This document shows positions 24,740-36,190 of a stretch of DNA of 64,000 nucleotides, piece after piece (the first letter of the stretch is position 1; every line of letters begins with the position of its first letter). Below the pieces are notes generated by a model that saw only the letters and a program-made list of their open reading frames with translations, did not search any database and was not told where the DNA came from. The translations under genes and the position numbers were made by a program. Source of the DNA: Rotaria sp. Silwood1 (lineage: Eukaryota > Rotifera > Eurotatoria > Philodinida > Philodinidae); NCBI GenBank assembly GCA_905250075.1, contig CAJNOP010000129.1:10005-74004 (forward strand), in the 5' to 3' direction.

Positions 24740-27700
24740 TTAAGAGTTTAACATAAATTGTGCCATTGGATCATCATGACGATGTTTTTTCAATCGATAT
24801 GCTTCTAATTCTTCTTCAGTTGGTTCTTTATGTTCATTAATATCTGATTTTAATGAATTATATTTACGTTTTCGTTCATCAACATTGACTATGTCTTCAG
24901 CTTGTCGATCACGTTCTTCAATTTTTCTTGCTGCTTCTTGTACTTTTTTTTTATCTAATTTTTTTGTTATAGAATTTTGATCATCATCTGTTGATGAAGA
25001 TTTTGGTTGAAGTTTTTTTTTATTTAATTTTTCACGATGTAATTCAACTAATGATTTTGGTTTATCTTCATTAATATCATCAGATTTTTCATCTATTTGA
25101 AATTCAATTTCTTTATCTTCAATAATTGTACCTGTACAATAAGATTGTCGTAATAATGAATGACAACATGCATAACCCCATCGATGATTTTTCCAATAAG
25201 AACCCCATACAGATGTATGTTCATTTTCATAAACATCTTCAACATATTTTGATTTAATTGTTGCACGTTGATCACCTTTAATAACTTTTCCAAAACGATT
25301 ATATTCAACATATTGTTCAGTTTGTGCTTCAACAACAAGTTCACGTGGTATACTATTTAAATATTCTTCACCACCATAACGTTCAATTAATTGTTTTTCA
25401 ACTGTTTTAATAAATTGATTTTTTTTCTCATGAAATTCTTTATTTAATAATTCAAGTTTAGTTGGATCAGCTTGTGTATGTATATTAACACCTTTGTCTG
25501 ATGCTTCCCATGCAAATATTTGACTTTTAGCAAAATCTTTTGCTTCACCTGAATAACGTACAAAATTATCACCTAAATATGGTACTTGTGATGGATCTTT
25601 ATTTGTTCCAGTAAATGGATTATCACGCATTGAACGTGATTTTGGATCATAATAAGCTGATTCAGCATCCAAATTAAGTAAATATTTAGCTGTATCTTCA
25701 CGTATACGTAAATTACGTACACTAATGCGTTGTTTTGAATCAACATGTTGACCAGGCATATCCATTGAATCTGTATATTTATATTCTTCATCTTCTTCAT
25801 CATCATCAGAGTCAATTTTAGTTTTTTTTGTTGATTTATTTTTATCATCATGTTCAATTGGTTTAGCTGCTACAGTAACAAGAGGATCTGTACTTTCATT
25901 AGGTGTTGTTTCATTCATAGCTTGTTCTTCAGCCATAGCTTCTTCATCTAATTTTTTAGCTTTTAAAATTTTTTTTGCTTCAGCTAAACGTTGATGTTCA
26001 TCATGAATTTTTTGTTGATGCCAATTAATATCAACACCATTCCAACGGTCACGTTTTCCATCCCATGATAAATTTATATCTGGTTGTATATATTCATCAG
26101 GTGCAAAATCTGTACCTGTAAAACGTGCACCAAGACGACGTGGACGTTCAACACAATCTTTACGTTTATGTGTCATGGCACCACAATTTTCACAAGCACC
26201 TGGACGATAACGTGTTGCTATTTTATCAGCATGACCACGAGCATACCTAAGAACATTAAGTAAATATATATATATGTTGTAGGCAAAATTGAAATTCAGG
26301 CAAATTTTAAATTTGCCTAGGCAAAATTGAAATTTTAATTTTGCCCAGTCAAAATTAACATACAGCTAGGAATAAATTCATACAATCACGTTCTTTATCA
26401 AAAATAAAAGAGACTAATATGGATGAACAGACTAAAAGATTTTGTTGAACTGTATTCTCTTGGAATTGTTTAATTAAATGAAGAAATATTTTTCAATAAT
26501 AAAGTTTTTCTATTCAGATTTTAATTTTTTCATTGTATGAATTTATTCCTAGCTATATTTTAATTTTGCCTAGGCAAAATTGAAGTTTCAATTCTGCCCA
26601 AGCAATGTCTAGACAAAATTGAAATTTTAATTTTGACTGGGCAAAATTAAAATTTCAATTTTGTCTAGGCAAATTTAAAATTTACCTGTATTTCAATTTT
26701 GCCTACAACATATATATAATATTTCATGTTTTTTAGAGTAAAACAAAAAAATAAAGGAAAAATCTGTTAAGAAGTAATAAATCTATATGTTATCATCTTT
26801 TTGTGTGTTCTTTTCTATATTCTAATACTTTGAACTATCATCTGAATTTCGATTTTCAATTTATGATAGAATATGCCGATTTTTTGCCTTTTCTTTTGAA
26901 TGTAATAGTTTTTTCAATGAATTTCCAGTATCTGAAGTAAGAAATCTTCCAATAGATAAATCGTTTTTTTAGTCGAAACTATGTACATTATATAGAACCG
27001 AGCGAACTACAAATACCCTGAATATAATCTAGGTTATGAGCTTATTGCCGTCAAAATATTGAACATACGGAATTTTTCAAATGAAATGCCATAGTTCCAT
27101 TTTAAAATTTTGAATCGAAACTCTATATACAGAACATAGTTTTGCAATAAAAAAACATTCTGATTTGCCATTAAAATTCTTCGACCTACAGAGTGCGTTT
27201 CTTAAAAAGTTAACATCCTTTACAAGGATATTCCTATTTTATTTTAGTTCTAGTCTAGAGCAAACTATTTCAGACTTTATTCATATTCATCTAAAACAAT
27301 TCTTCAATACTCGTTGTATGACTTAGTCGACAACTAGTCCTTTTTTTTGGAGTTATGTTCTGATTAATATTTCGTTCCGACTGAGGCAAGTTTTATTCTC
27401 GTAATTCATTTCTATCAATACTATTGATTGATATGAAAATTTTCTCTTGTTATTTAAACAATTTCAAATGAAGTATTATAAATACTTACCATTCATTAAG
27501 AGTATCATATTCTTTTGATTTTTCTGGATGTATACGTTGATGTTTAAGTGTTGGTTTTGCATGATCATATGTAACATACCAAGGCACATCAGTCATATAT
27601 TTTGGTATATGAGGATTAATATCTTTTCCTTCTTCATCAACTTCAGCTGGTGCTGAACCAGCTTTTCGTAATTCCTCAAGTTCTTTTTGTTGTCGATATT

Positions 27701-27785
27701 CTTCTCTTGTTTGTTTTTTTGGTGCTTCACCATCTTTTTGTCTTGCAAGTATTGATGGTGGAGTTGTAAAATGTTGTTGTGACAT
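24740..27785 (-). CDS. SLU7: Pre-mRNA splicing factor SLU7
   Basis: Second-step spliceosome factor that helps select the 3' splice site. Two exons, 27785-27490 and 26246-24740, phase-matched within a Trp codon; 600 aa (human 586). The N-terminus reads [19 protein letters not shown], then [22 protein letters not shown] zinc knuckle [14 protein letters not shown] covers residues 117-130, followed by [48 protein letters not shown] and [19 protein letters not shown], then HTSVWGSYW. The C-terminus is Lys/Glu-rich with [20 protein letters not shown]. The 1.24 kb intron contains a foldback MITE. The ATG sits 2 nt behind CTGTTTTCAG, a strong acceptor, 157 bp from the tetraspanin stop. Confidence 0.97.
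26276..26709. mobile_element. Foldback MITE in the SLU7 intron
   Basis: 434 bp inverted-repeat element: GTTGTAGGCAAAATTGAAAT at the left and its mirror ATTTCAATTTTGCCTACAAC at the right. The arms extend inward more than 100 bp through palindromic TTTTGCCTAGGCAAAATTG words to AGGAATAAATTCATACAA and its mirror. It is flanked by ATATATAT on both sides, which may be the target duplication. No coding capacity. Either strand of the pre-mRNA can form a long hairpin. Confidence 0.9.
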
Positions 27786-27942
27786 ATCTGAAAACAGAAA
27801 AAAAAAAGATACTATAAAATGAAAGAAAATTTTTTTTTTTATTCTTTTGTTTTATAATGTTTGCAACTAAATATCTATTCAAGAAAATTTTGATTTTCAA
27901 GAGATAAGAACAAAAGAGAGAACAAGAGATTCAAAATTCATA

Positions 27943-28563
27943 TTAAATAAGTATTGCTGGATTTCGAAAATTTCGAAATTTTAATGTCATATAAATAATA
28001 ATTATTTGTGTTAATGTAAATATGAGCATAATTGAGCCAATAATTTGTAAATTTTTATCAAGTTCGTTATTTAATGATATGTAACACATAGATAATGTTT
28101 CACAACATTGACTTGATATATGACAACAAGGTAAATTTTGACATGTTACATCACGATTAAAGCTTGTTAAATTATCAAATCCACAACAATTATATTTTAA
28201 TTGTATATGATCAGTTGATTTTTTATAACTTTCTTTTAATAAATCATATTTTTTTTCACCACGTATTGTTAAATAAGTACATGCAAGAATAAATTGAAAT
28301 AGAAATAATATAACTAAAAGAATAATATAAAAAAATAATAATACTTGATGATGTTTTGCAGCAGCAATTATACCAAATATGGATAAAAATATTAAAAATA
28401 AACTCAATATAAGTAACCCAACAAATAAATGAAGATCTATTATTAAAGAATTAACTCGTGTAAATATGGCAAAAAATAAAAATGTTAATGCCAATAGTAT
28501 ATAAAAGATATTAGAAATAATGAGTAAACGACGCCATAATTGAAAAGTTTTTTCTTCAACCAT
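27943..28563 (-). CDS. Tetraspanin, TSPAN13/31 type
   Basis: Intronless 206 aa four-pass membrane protein that would organise membrane microdomains. Helices at about residues 13-34, 44-66, 73-95 and 172-193. The large extracellular loop has the tetraspanin CCG motif at 126-128 (YNCCGFDNLTSF) plus CCHISSQCC and a later Cys. The stretch AAAKHHQVLLFFYIILLVI and the tail LKFRNFRNPA match the TSPAN13/TSPAN31 subgroup, in which the loop is short and the NHHQVLLFFYM block is conserved. The ATG directly follows GTTTGATTTTAG. It lies 116 bp behind the F-box-like gene and 157 bp ahead of SLU7 on the same strand, so a shared transcript is possible. Confidence 0.9.
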   Translation of the reverse strand: MVEEKTFQLWRRLLIISNIFYILLALTFLFFAIFTRVNSLIIDLHLFVGLLILSLFLIFLSIFGIIAAAKHHQVLLFFYIILLVILFLFQFILACTYLTIRGEKKYDLLKESYKKSTDHIQLKYNCCGFDNLTSFNRDVTCQNLPCCHISSQCCETLSMCYISLNNELDKNLQIIGSIMLIFTLTQIIIIYMTLKFRNFRNPAILI

Positions 28564-28679
28564 CTAAAATCAAACACAAAAAAAAAAAATATTAATTCAA
28601 ATTTATTCAAAGACAAACATTTAAAATTTAATCAATATAAACTATCTGAACAAAACAAACGAGAATTTTTTTTTCTGTG

Positions 28680-30738
28680 CTAACAAGTAATGACTTCATA
28701 AGAAATGGGAAATGGCGTAACAGAAGACGATTCAAGAAATATCTGAAATATTTAAAAAAAATAATAATAATAAACATATTAAATAATTCATAAATAATAT
28801 TTTCTTTTTTTTTCACCTGATCAGATACAGATCGTAATTGAATATGTAAACGACGTAAACATTTCAATTGTTCTTGACATTGACATATAACAAAATGAAT
28901 ACAATCATATAAATGATTATTATTTTTAAATTTTATTGATGAATTATAAGTTTGAATTAATCTAATATGTTGTAAAAATGGAGATATTTTAAATAATAAT
29001 GTAAATAATTCTAATGGATGATCAGTTGATATACAAAGTGATCGTAATGAATATAAATAAAATTGACTATATAATTCAAATGCTGTTGCTTCAAATGTTG
29101 ATTCAGAAAGGTCCTTTACCAAAAAAAAAACAAAAACTGATATAGTATGTAAAATATTTTTCAATATTCAATTAAAACTGTTTGATATTCTCATCATATC
29201 GAACAGTTTCGAAAAACGGGGTTATTTTGATTATTTTTATTTCTAGAAAAAAATCGTAATATTTAAATAATTAGAATGTCACTCGCGTAAAGATCGAATA
29301 GAAAAGGCGACTGACTACAATAGCAAATGTTCGAACGCGATCTACGATTTCAATCGCGTTTAACTATCTTGACTTAACTGACAAGTTAGAAGAAAATGAG
29401 TACAATTGTCTTTGATTCAATAGCTTCCAAGATTTATTTATTTTGTTTTTCATATTCATCAGAATCCTTCTATAAATATCAAACTTCATCATTATGAATC
29501 TCACTTAGATAGATAAAAGTCGAGAAAAAAAATGATTATTCGAGACCTTTCATCTGCTCATCATTGAATATCTTGAGAAGGATCAAAATCATTCGATTGT
29601 AAATCTCTAATTTTTGATAAATAATAGAAACCAATCATGTTCTTGTATGCATACTTGAAAATCATCATCAAAAAAAGTAGACGTCATTTTAACACATAGA
29701 TTTCAAAATCAGCATTTTGAATAATTTGTCTAAGATGAAATTTTTAGTCAAATAATCATAATTTCAATAGATTAAAGTTTAGTATCTCATTGAGTCTTAC
29801 TCTGATGCACAAACTATAAATTTAATGAACATTCAATAACTGTAGATGTTTCTTTGTTAATTAAAATTTTCTTCTTATTTTATCGATAACATACCAATTC
29901 TCGTATATCAATATTTTGAAAATAATTCAATGCTCGATCAACATATCGACAAAGTTTTGATAATTTAACATGATTCCACTTTAAATAAAGAAGTTCAATA
30001 AATTTATTTTATAATAAATAATTAATTCTTACCGCAATTGAACTATCAACAAAATTTTTCCATTTATGTGAAACTTGTCGACATCTAGAATTATTCAAAA
30101 AATAAAAAATTATATATTTTTTTTCTTAAAATTAATCTTCTTTTACTTTAATCTTGTTGATATATCAGTATATTTAATTATTCGTTGAATAATATGATCA
30201 TATTTATTTGAATTAAATAAATCTATATTATCATTTGCATTAAGTTTTTTAATAAATAAATCAATATCATCTTTTGACATTCCAATATTTTTAAGTAATT
30301 CTAAATCTTCATATACATAATATGGAAGTATTTTAAATTTTTTAATATTATCATTTTGATCATTATCATTAATTAATGTTCGTTTACGTATATAGACAAT
30401 TGATGTATCAGCAAATATAATCGTATCATAAAATGATGAATTAACATGAATTGTTATTTTTGCATCTTTAATTGATAATAAATTGTAGCCAAAAATTTTT
30501 CGAACAATAATTGATGATAATTCTAAGAAAGAAAATTAATTGAAAAAAAAAAATAATTATATTTTTTGTTCTGTTTTTTTTTTGCATATTTAATTATTTT
30601 ACTTAAATCTAATTGATGATTATTTGAATGTTGAATTAGATTTTGATGAAATAATAAATAACGATTATTAAATTCTATTGTTACGAATTCATTCGTATCA
30701 ATACAATGTTGAACTAATTCATATTGATTATTTGACAT
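28680..30738 (-). CDS. Putative F-box-like protein
   Basis: Six exons: 30738-30603, 30522-30147, 30084-30033, 29978-29895, 29113-28817, 28742-28680; phases match and give 335 aa. I do not recognise the family firmly. Around residues 150-190, across exons 2-3, YTDISTRLKCRQVSHKWKNF followed by VDSS resembles the second half of an F-box (LRxVCxxWxxLVD). Beyond it, WNHVKLSKLCRYVDRALNYF and LYSLRSLCIS, LFKISPFLQHIRLI, LKCLRRLHIQLRSV have the spacing of irregular leucine-rich repeats, as in FBXL proteins. The first 150 residues are unassigned. If correct it would be an SCF substrate adaptor; this is inference. The intron 29114-29894 is long and empty. Upstream member of the tight F-box-TSPAN-SLU7 cluster. 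Confidence 0.7.
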
Positions 30739-31910
30739 TATGAGTCGTCTACATTAAAAACATTAGCTTATTTCAATCTAAAATAATTGTTTATTTTCTA
30801 TTAGGTCTTATCATGATTATTTCAAAAAAAGTGCATACTTGCACAAGACACTTCTATGTCATTAGAAAACGACCAACCAACAAACATTTTTCTGTACTGG
30901 TGTGTCAACAAATTTTTTTTTTATTGGTTTATTTAATAAACTAATCAAATAATAAAATTATTTTAAGCGTCATCTATAGTAGACATTGAAAGGGCATCAA
31001 TTGATAGTTTTTAGAAGATACAATATATTCAATATGGGCGCGAAGTGATAATGAAATAAAATACAATATATTAAAGAGAATTGAAATTTTGTAAGAGTAA
31101 TGATTATATTCACTAATCGAATGAATGTTACGTGAAACAAAAAATCAATATAAAATATAAATTCAATTGTAATTACTTCTTATGCTTTGATTTTACAAAT
31201 TTTTATGTATGATAGTTGGTCAAATACTTTTTGGTGTTTCTTTGTAATCATATATTTTGTTAGTTATTCATTCGTTCATTATTAAACAAGTTCATAACGA
31301 AAAGATTGACATTCATTCACTTTTTACTTAAACGAACAAAATATGATTTATTTTACTGTCAGTTGAAAGTTCGTATACAATCGACATTAGAAAAATGAAA
31401 TGTATACATTTAATTGTACAATGCAAGTAATAGAGAGCCATCTTTTTATCTCTGAAACTATTAGATATCGGTGTCAGAGTCGGATCAAATCTGGTCACAA
31501 AAACTTGAGCTATGTCGGACACTATGAGATGTAGAAAGCACTATTCAGTAGGTTATGTTGCGTTGATAAAAGAATAACAAGACGTTTTCTGAGGAAAATG
31601 TAAAATACAACTAAATCTTAAATAAAATCATATTTTAATCATAGCATTTCCTTTTCTGATCGTTCACATCTATATATGACAACCTATAAGTCCTGTTTTA
31701 CACTTATACATGGTTCAATAGAGATCGTCGAACTGATTAAGAATATGTATTTTATTTTATTTTTTGTTTTTGAAAGCCTTTTCATAAAAAGCAAAACAAG
31801 TTTTTTCTATAGTCTTGAGTAATTCATTGTTTCTGAAAGTACGCTTTGTATAAAAATTAGATAGCTTTGCAAAACATTTCACCAACTTGTTGAAATGTCA
31901 TTTAACGCTT
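30739..31910. other. Intergenic, no gene seen
   Basis: About 1.2 kb of AT-rich DNA upstream of the F-box-like gene. Only short isolated frames, for example 31328-31522 on the minus strand, with no domain or splice context. Confidence 0.4.
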
Positions 31911-32221
31911 CCCAGGGCAACAAATCAGACGCTAAGATCAGATTCAGATTCTTGTACGTTTGTATCCGATCTTACATCATTATCTTGTATGATCATACAA
32001 GATCATACGAAAAATCGTAGTCTCTGATTTCTTATATGCAAGAATTACAGTAAATTTCCAGTATGATGCATAAGTACGATCTTCTACGATCAGTTGAAAT
32101 CATTTCGCAAGTCTTCAGTTGATTTATTCAAAATTATACATCCTAGATTACCTTTGCGTTTTCATATATCAATGATGAATTTAATTAGCCTCATGTATGG
32201 AAGAAAAGTTTATTTTTCAAG

Positions 32222-32470
32222 CTAAATAGCGCATGCAAAATCGTGTGTTCCACCATCACAAGCTCCAACAGCATTAGCTATTGTATGACAACGACGAATA
32301 TCACACATCATTTGACTCAACGTTCTTCGCAAACAAATTCGAAAAAAATCATCGAAACGGTCAGGATCAATTTTGAAACGAGCACCGACAGACTCTGAAA
32401 GGTGAACAAACCGCATATAGACAATTTCATTAAAGATATCGAGCCCTGGCTGATTGACTGGACTCCTCAC
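32222..32470 (-). CDS. Orphan exon-like frame, function unknown
   Basis: Up to 82 codons ending in TAG, preceded on the minus strand by the acceptor-like GTAGTTTTAG at the frame's upstream edge. The peptide (for example FVHLSESVGARFKIDPDRFD, then FFRICLRRTLSQMMCDIRRC) is less AT-biased and more protein-like than neighbouring random frames. No upstream exon is visible. It may be the last exon of a gene captured by the surrounding element, or a remnant of the element's own protein. I do not recognise it. Confidence 0.3.
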   Translation of the reverse strand: MRSPVNQPGLDIFNEIVYMRFVHLSESVGARFKIDPDRFDDFFRICLRRTLSQMMCDIRRCHTIANAVGACDGGTHDFACAI

Positions 32471-34063
32471 TAAAACTACTTGCGGACATCAGACTCACAA
32501 CTCAAAAATACCTTATCCCATTTTAATCGATTCCTCAAAACACTACATTAAACTACCGAAAACATAGGACGATAACAGTAAACCCGGAAAAGTACCCCAA
32601 TGATTACATCCTACATTCTCAACGCGACGACAGAGCACTAACTATGTCACGGGGTATATGTGGATAACAAAAGTGTTTTCCCTAAAGAGAGATAAGCACT
32701 ATACATGAAAACTATAAAACTATATCTAGAACAAACTCCAAAACAACACCACTCACAAACGAAATGACACAAACGCAAAGAACAATTAACTATATGTTTA
32801 TGCATATACTTCAAACAAAACTCATTGTCAAAAACAAAAAAAGAAAAATACAGAATACCTATATGTCAAACATATAGTTCGAAGAGAAACGATTTTCAAA
32901 ACGAAAAACAAATAATACGATACCCCTATATGAAAACATATAGTGTACAAAAACGAATACAATAAAAAAAAACACTAACTATATGTTGAAACATATAGTT
33001 GGTAACCAGAAACGATTTTCAGAAAAAAAGAAACAAATAAAATAGCATTGTGCCACTATATGGAAACATATATTGTAAACAAAACGAAAATAAAAAAACT
33101 TACTATACATTGACACATATAGTTGTAAGAGAAATTATTCTCGAAACGAGAAAACACATAAAATAGTACTACATCACTATATGAAAACCTATAGTGAATA
33201 AAAAGAAAGAAAAAAATTAAACTATATATCGAAACATATAGTTGAAAGTAAAATTATTCTCGAAAACGAGAAAACAAATAAAATAGTACTACATCACTAT
33301 ATGGAAACATATAGTGAACAAAAACAAATAAAATAAAAAACAATTAACTATATGCTAATATATATAGTTGAAAGAGAAACCATTTTTTAAAATGAGAAAA
33401 CAGACTAAATAATATTATACCACTATATGAAAACATATAGTAGACATAGAACAAATAAAATACAAAAAAAAAATAACTATGTATCAAAACATATAGTTGG
33501 AAACCAGAAACAATTTTCGGAAAAAAATAAAGAAATAAAATAAAAAAATTTACTATATATTGACACATATAGGTCAAAAAAAACCAAATTTTTAAGAAAG
33601 AGAGAAACGATAAAATAATATTACATCACTATATGAAAACATATAGTAGGCAAAAACAAATTAAAAAAAGTAACTATACATCGATATATATAGTTGAAAG
33701 AGAAATTATTCTCGAAAACGAGAAAACAAATAAAATACTACTACATTATTATATGAAAATCTACAGCGAATAAAAAGAAAGAAAAAAAATTGAACTATAT
33801 ATCGAAACATATAGTTGCAAAAGAGAAACAATTATCGAAAAAGAAACAAAATAACATTGTGCCACTATATGGAAACATATAGCAAACAAAAACGTATAAA
33901 ATAAAAAATTAACTATACATCGATACATATAGTTGAAAGAGAAATGATTCTCCAAAACAAGAAAACAAATAAAATAGTACTACTTTACTATTTGGAAACA
34001 TATAGTGAACAAAAAGAAATAAAATAAAAAAAAATTAACTATACATCGACACATATAGTTGAA

Positions 34064-34073
34064 NNNNNNNNNN
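34064..34073. other. Assembly gap (10 N)
   Basis: Ten unknown bases, placed at the left end of the nested MITE inside the satellite. The size is probably nominal: the mirrored right end shows about 35 bp that should also exist on the left. Confidence 0.95.
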
Positions 34074-34810
34074 CCATTTATTCATCATTTATTTTATCTT
34101 ATTAAAAAAAAAACAAAATATAGCAAAAGATGCAGCGTGAAAAGCTCTACAATTTACATAAGGTCACTTTTCTTGCAGTTGCATCTTTTGCTTTCAAGGT
34201 AGTTAAGACTTTGAGTGGCCAGATTTCGATGCTGCGAAAAAGTCGTTTTTTAATAAATAATCAAAATGTTTTTCGCTTATTTCCCATTTAATGTTTTATT
34301 TAAAAAAAAGTAAAATATACTAAAAGATGCAGCTTGAAAAGCTCTACAGTTTACATGAGACCGTCTTTTCCATAGTTGTAGTTTTTCTCTTCAAAATCTA
34401 ATAATCGATCAAATTTCAGCCGTGCGGAAACGATGTTTTTCTATTCAAAATATATTCTTTTTTTCCTCATTTCGCCTTTTTATCATCTGAGATCTCTTAT
34501 TTAAAAAAAAATAAAATATTTCACTAGATTCAGCATGGAAAACTCTACACTTTACATATTTAAACTCATTGTATTTCTTTAAAAAAAAAGGTAAGATTCT
34601 CTGCTACCAATTTTCGCACCGTTGAAATTTGACCGCTGTAAACTTTGTCCGTTTTGAAAACAAGAAGTACAATTGTAAGAAAAGTAGTCTTATGTAAATT
34701 GTAGAGCTTTCACGTTGCATCTTGTGCTATATTTTGTTTTTTTTAATAAGATAAAATAAATGATGAATAAATGGGTTGCAAAAAGCGTACATTTATTCTG
34801 GGGCACCCGT
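34064..34810. mobile_element. hAT-like MITE nested in the satellite
   Basis: The left arm from 34074 (CCATTTATTCATCATTTATT) is mirrored at 34680-34774. Arms of about 95 bp carry AAGATGCAGCGTGAAAAGCT then CTACAATTTACATAAG. The arm motif is repeated twice more internally at about 34320 and 34520. The right tip reads, on the minus strand, CGGGTGCCCCAGAATAAATG, reminiscent of hAT ends. TAGTTGA occurs at 34056-34062 and at 34811-34817, fitting the 8 bp target duplication of hAT elements with one mismatch. No coding capacity. Confidence 0.7.
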
Positions 34811-35604
34811 TAGTTGAGAAAGAAACGTTTTTCAAGAAAGAGGAAAACAAATGAAAAAATATTACACTACTATATGAAAAGATTCAGTAAGCAAAAAAGA
34901 AATAAAAGAAAAAAATATTAAATATATATAAACATATAGGGGAAAAGGAAGCGATTGTCGCAAACGAGAAAAGAAATAAAATAATACTACGCCACTATAT
35001 TGGAAACATATAGTAAACAAAAAGACAAACAAATTGAACTATATATCGAAACATATAGTTGGAAAAGAAGCGATTTTCGAAAAACAGAAAACAAACAAAA
35101 TTAAAGTCTAATACGATGTGCCGAAAAACATAGGGAGAAAAAAACGATTGGGAAAAGCACACGCAATAGAATAAAGGAAAATAACTATATCTCGAAATAG
35201 ATAGTTGGAAGAAAAATGTTTCTCGAAAAAGAGAAAACAAATCAAATAAAGCTGTAGCGTCGTATGAAACCATATAACTATAAGTAACGAGTATTAGAAA
35301 GAGACAGAATGAGTAAAGAGAAAACTAAGCCACTATATGTTGAAACATATGGTTCAAAAGAGAAGTAAGTTAGGAAAGTGAAATTTGAAAAAGACTTAAA
35401 ACATATTTGAGTATATGTAAAAATATATAATAGAAAATGAAAGAAAGTTGATGATATTTCAAAAACAAGTGAGCAATCCTTTAAATATTTTATGGAGAGG
35501 TGATTAAGAGAAGAATTGGTATGGCTATTCGTAAATTAATGATAAGGATTCTATTAGAATGGAAGATAGTTATGATTGTGATATTTTGTTCGTATTATCA
35601 TAAG

Positions 35605-35665
35605 TGTTCTCACGTGGAGTAGCCTAGAGGTAAAGACGCCATCTTGTTGAAAGGTGGTGGTCTTT
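35605..35665 (+). repeat. Possible tRNA-derived SINE head
   Basis: TAGCCTAGAGG at 35620-35630 fits the tRNA A-box (TRGYNNARNGG) and continues AAAGACGCCATCTTGT as in a D-arm and anticodon stem. A correct B-box at tRNA distance is missing; GGATCTAATCC near 35754 is a weak match too far away. Not a functional tRNA. Confidence 0.35.
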
Positions 35666-36044
35666 TATGTTCTTATTAGAAGGGAGCGTGTACTAGTCTA
35701 TGATTTTAATGAAAAGTTGAACGATTTACCGGCCAATTTAGCCATGTTGATAGGATCTAATCCTGGTCGTGTGTATAATGGATTTGAAATAAAAATGGAA
35801 TTGGCGAGCTCGTTCGACGTAAAAAGCAATCACAGTATAGTTCGAGCATATTTTTTTGTAATCAGCTGTCTGCTAAGCAGTTAACAAATTGATGCCATTA
35901 TGATTCTGTTAGGATCATCCGTAACTCATTCCAGTTAGTGTGGAAAAATTCAGAATAACTTACTACTACTTTTGGAAAGACATGAGAAGTGCTTTGATAT
36001 TGTACTAGAGTAGGATTGAGCTAGTGAAATGAAAAACATTAGGA

Positions 36045-36190
36045 AAGGGTATGGGTGGGGTATGAGTGTAGATGTAGGTGGATGTGTGGGTGTGAGTGTT
36101 GGGTGTGGATGTGGGTGTGGGTGTGGGTTTGTCTCTGTTATATTAATTCACACTCACACTCACACTCAAACCCACACCCACACCCATACT
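36045..36190. repeat. Inverted pair of TGTGGG (telomere-type) tracts
   Basis: The plus strand carries GGATGTGGGTGTGGGTGTGG (three TGTGGG units, with looser GTGTGAG variants before it). About 45 bases later comes the complement, AAACCCACACCCACACCC, with CACACTCACACTC before it. The arms can form a stem of about 18 bp. TGTGGG is the telomere repeat reported for bdelloid rotifers, so this is an interstitial, head-to-head telomere-like site inside the 31911-36610 element. Confidence 0.8.

Larger units (their letters stand above)
32780..35350. repeat. Palindromic satellite, period about 116-126 bp
   Basis: Tandem units each with two short palindromes: ACTATATGGAAACATATAGT, and AACTATATATCGAAACATAT with AGTT. 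They are separated by A-rich linkers (GAGAAATTATTCTCGAAAAC) and AATAAAATAGTACTACATC. First-palindrome starts near 33055, 33176, 33296, 33422, 33628, 33748, 33864 and 33987 give the period; one spacing is 206. The copies right of 34811 are more diverged. Strongly A-rich on the plus strand. Confidence 0.9.

Noticed and set aside
32780-34060. CRISPR-like array
   Set aside because: Regular palindromes, but the spacers are themselves repeated and A-rich, and the host is an animal; it is a satellite.
33344-35273. Phe/Tyr-rich minus-strand frames in the satellite
   Set aside because: Translated A-rich palindromic satellite; they repeat with the unit and lack coding bias.
35605-35680. Functional tRNA gene
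   Set aside because: A-box present but no T-arm or B-box at tRNA distance and no acceptor stem pairing.
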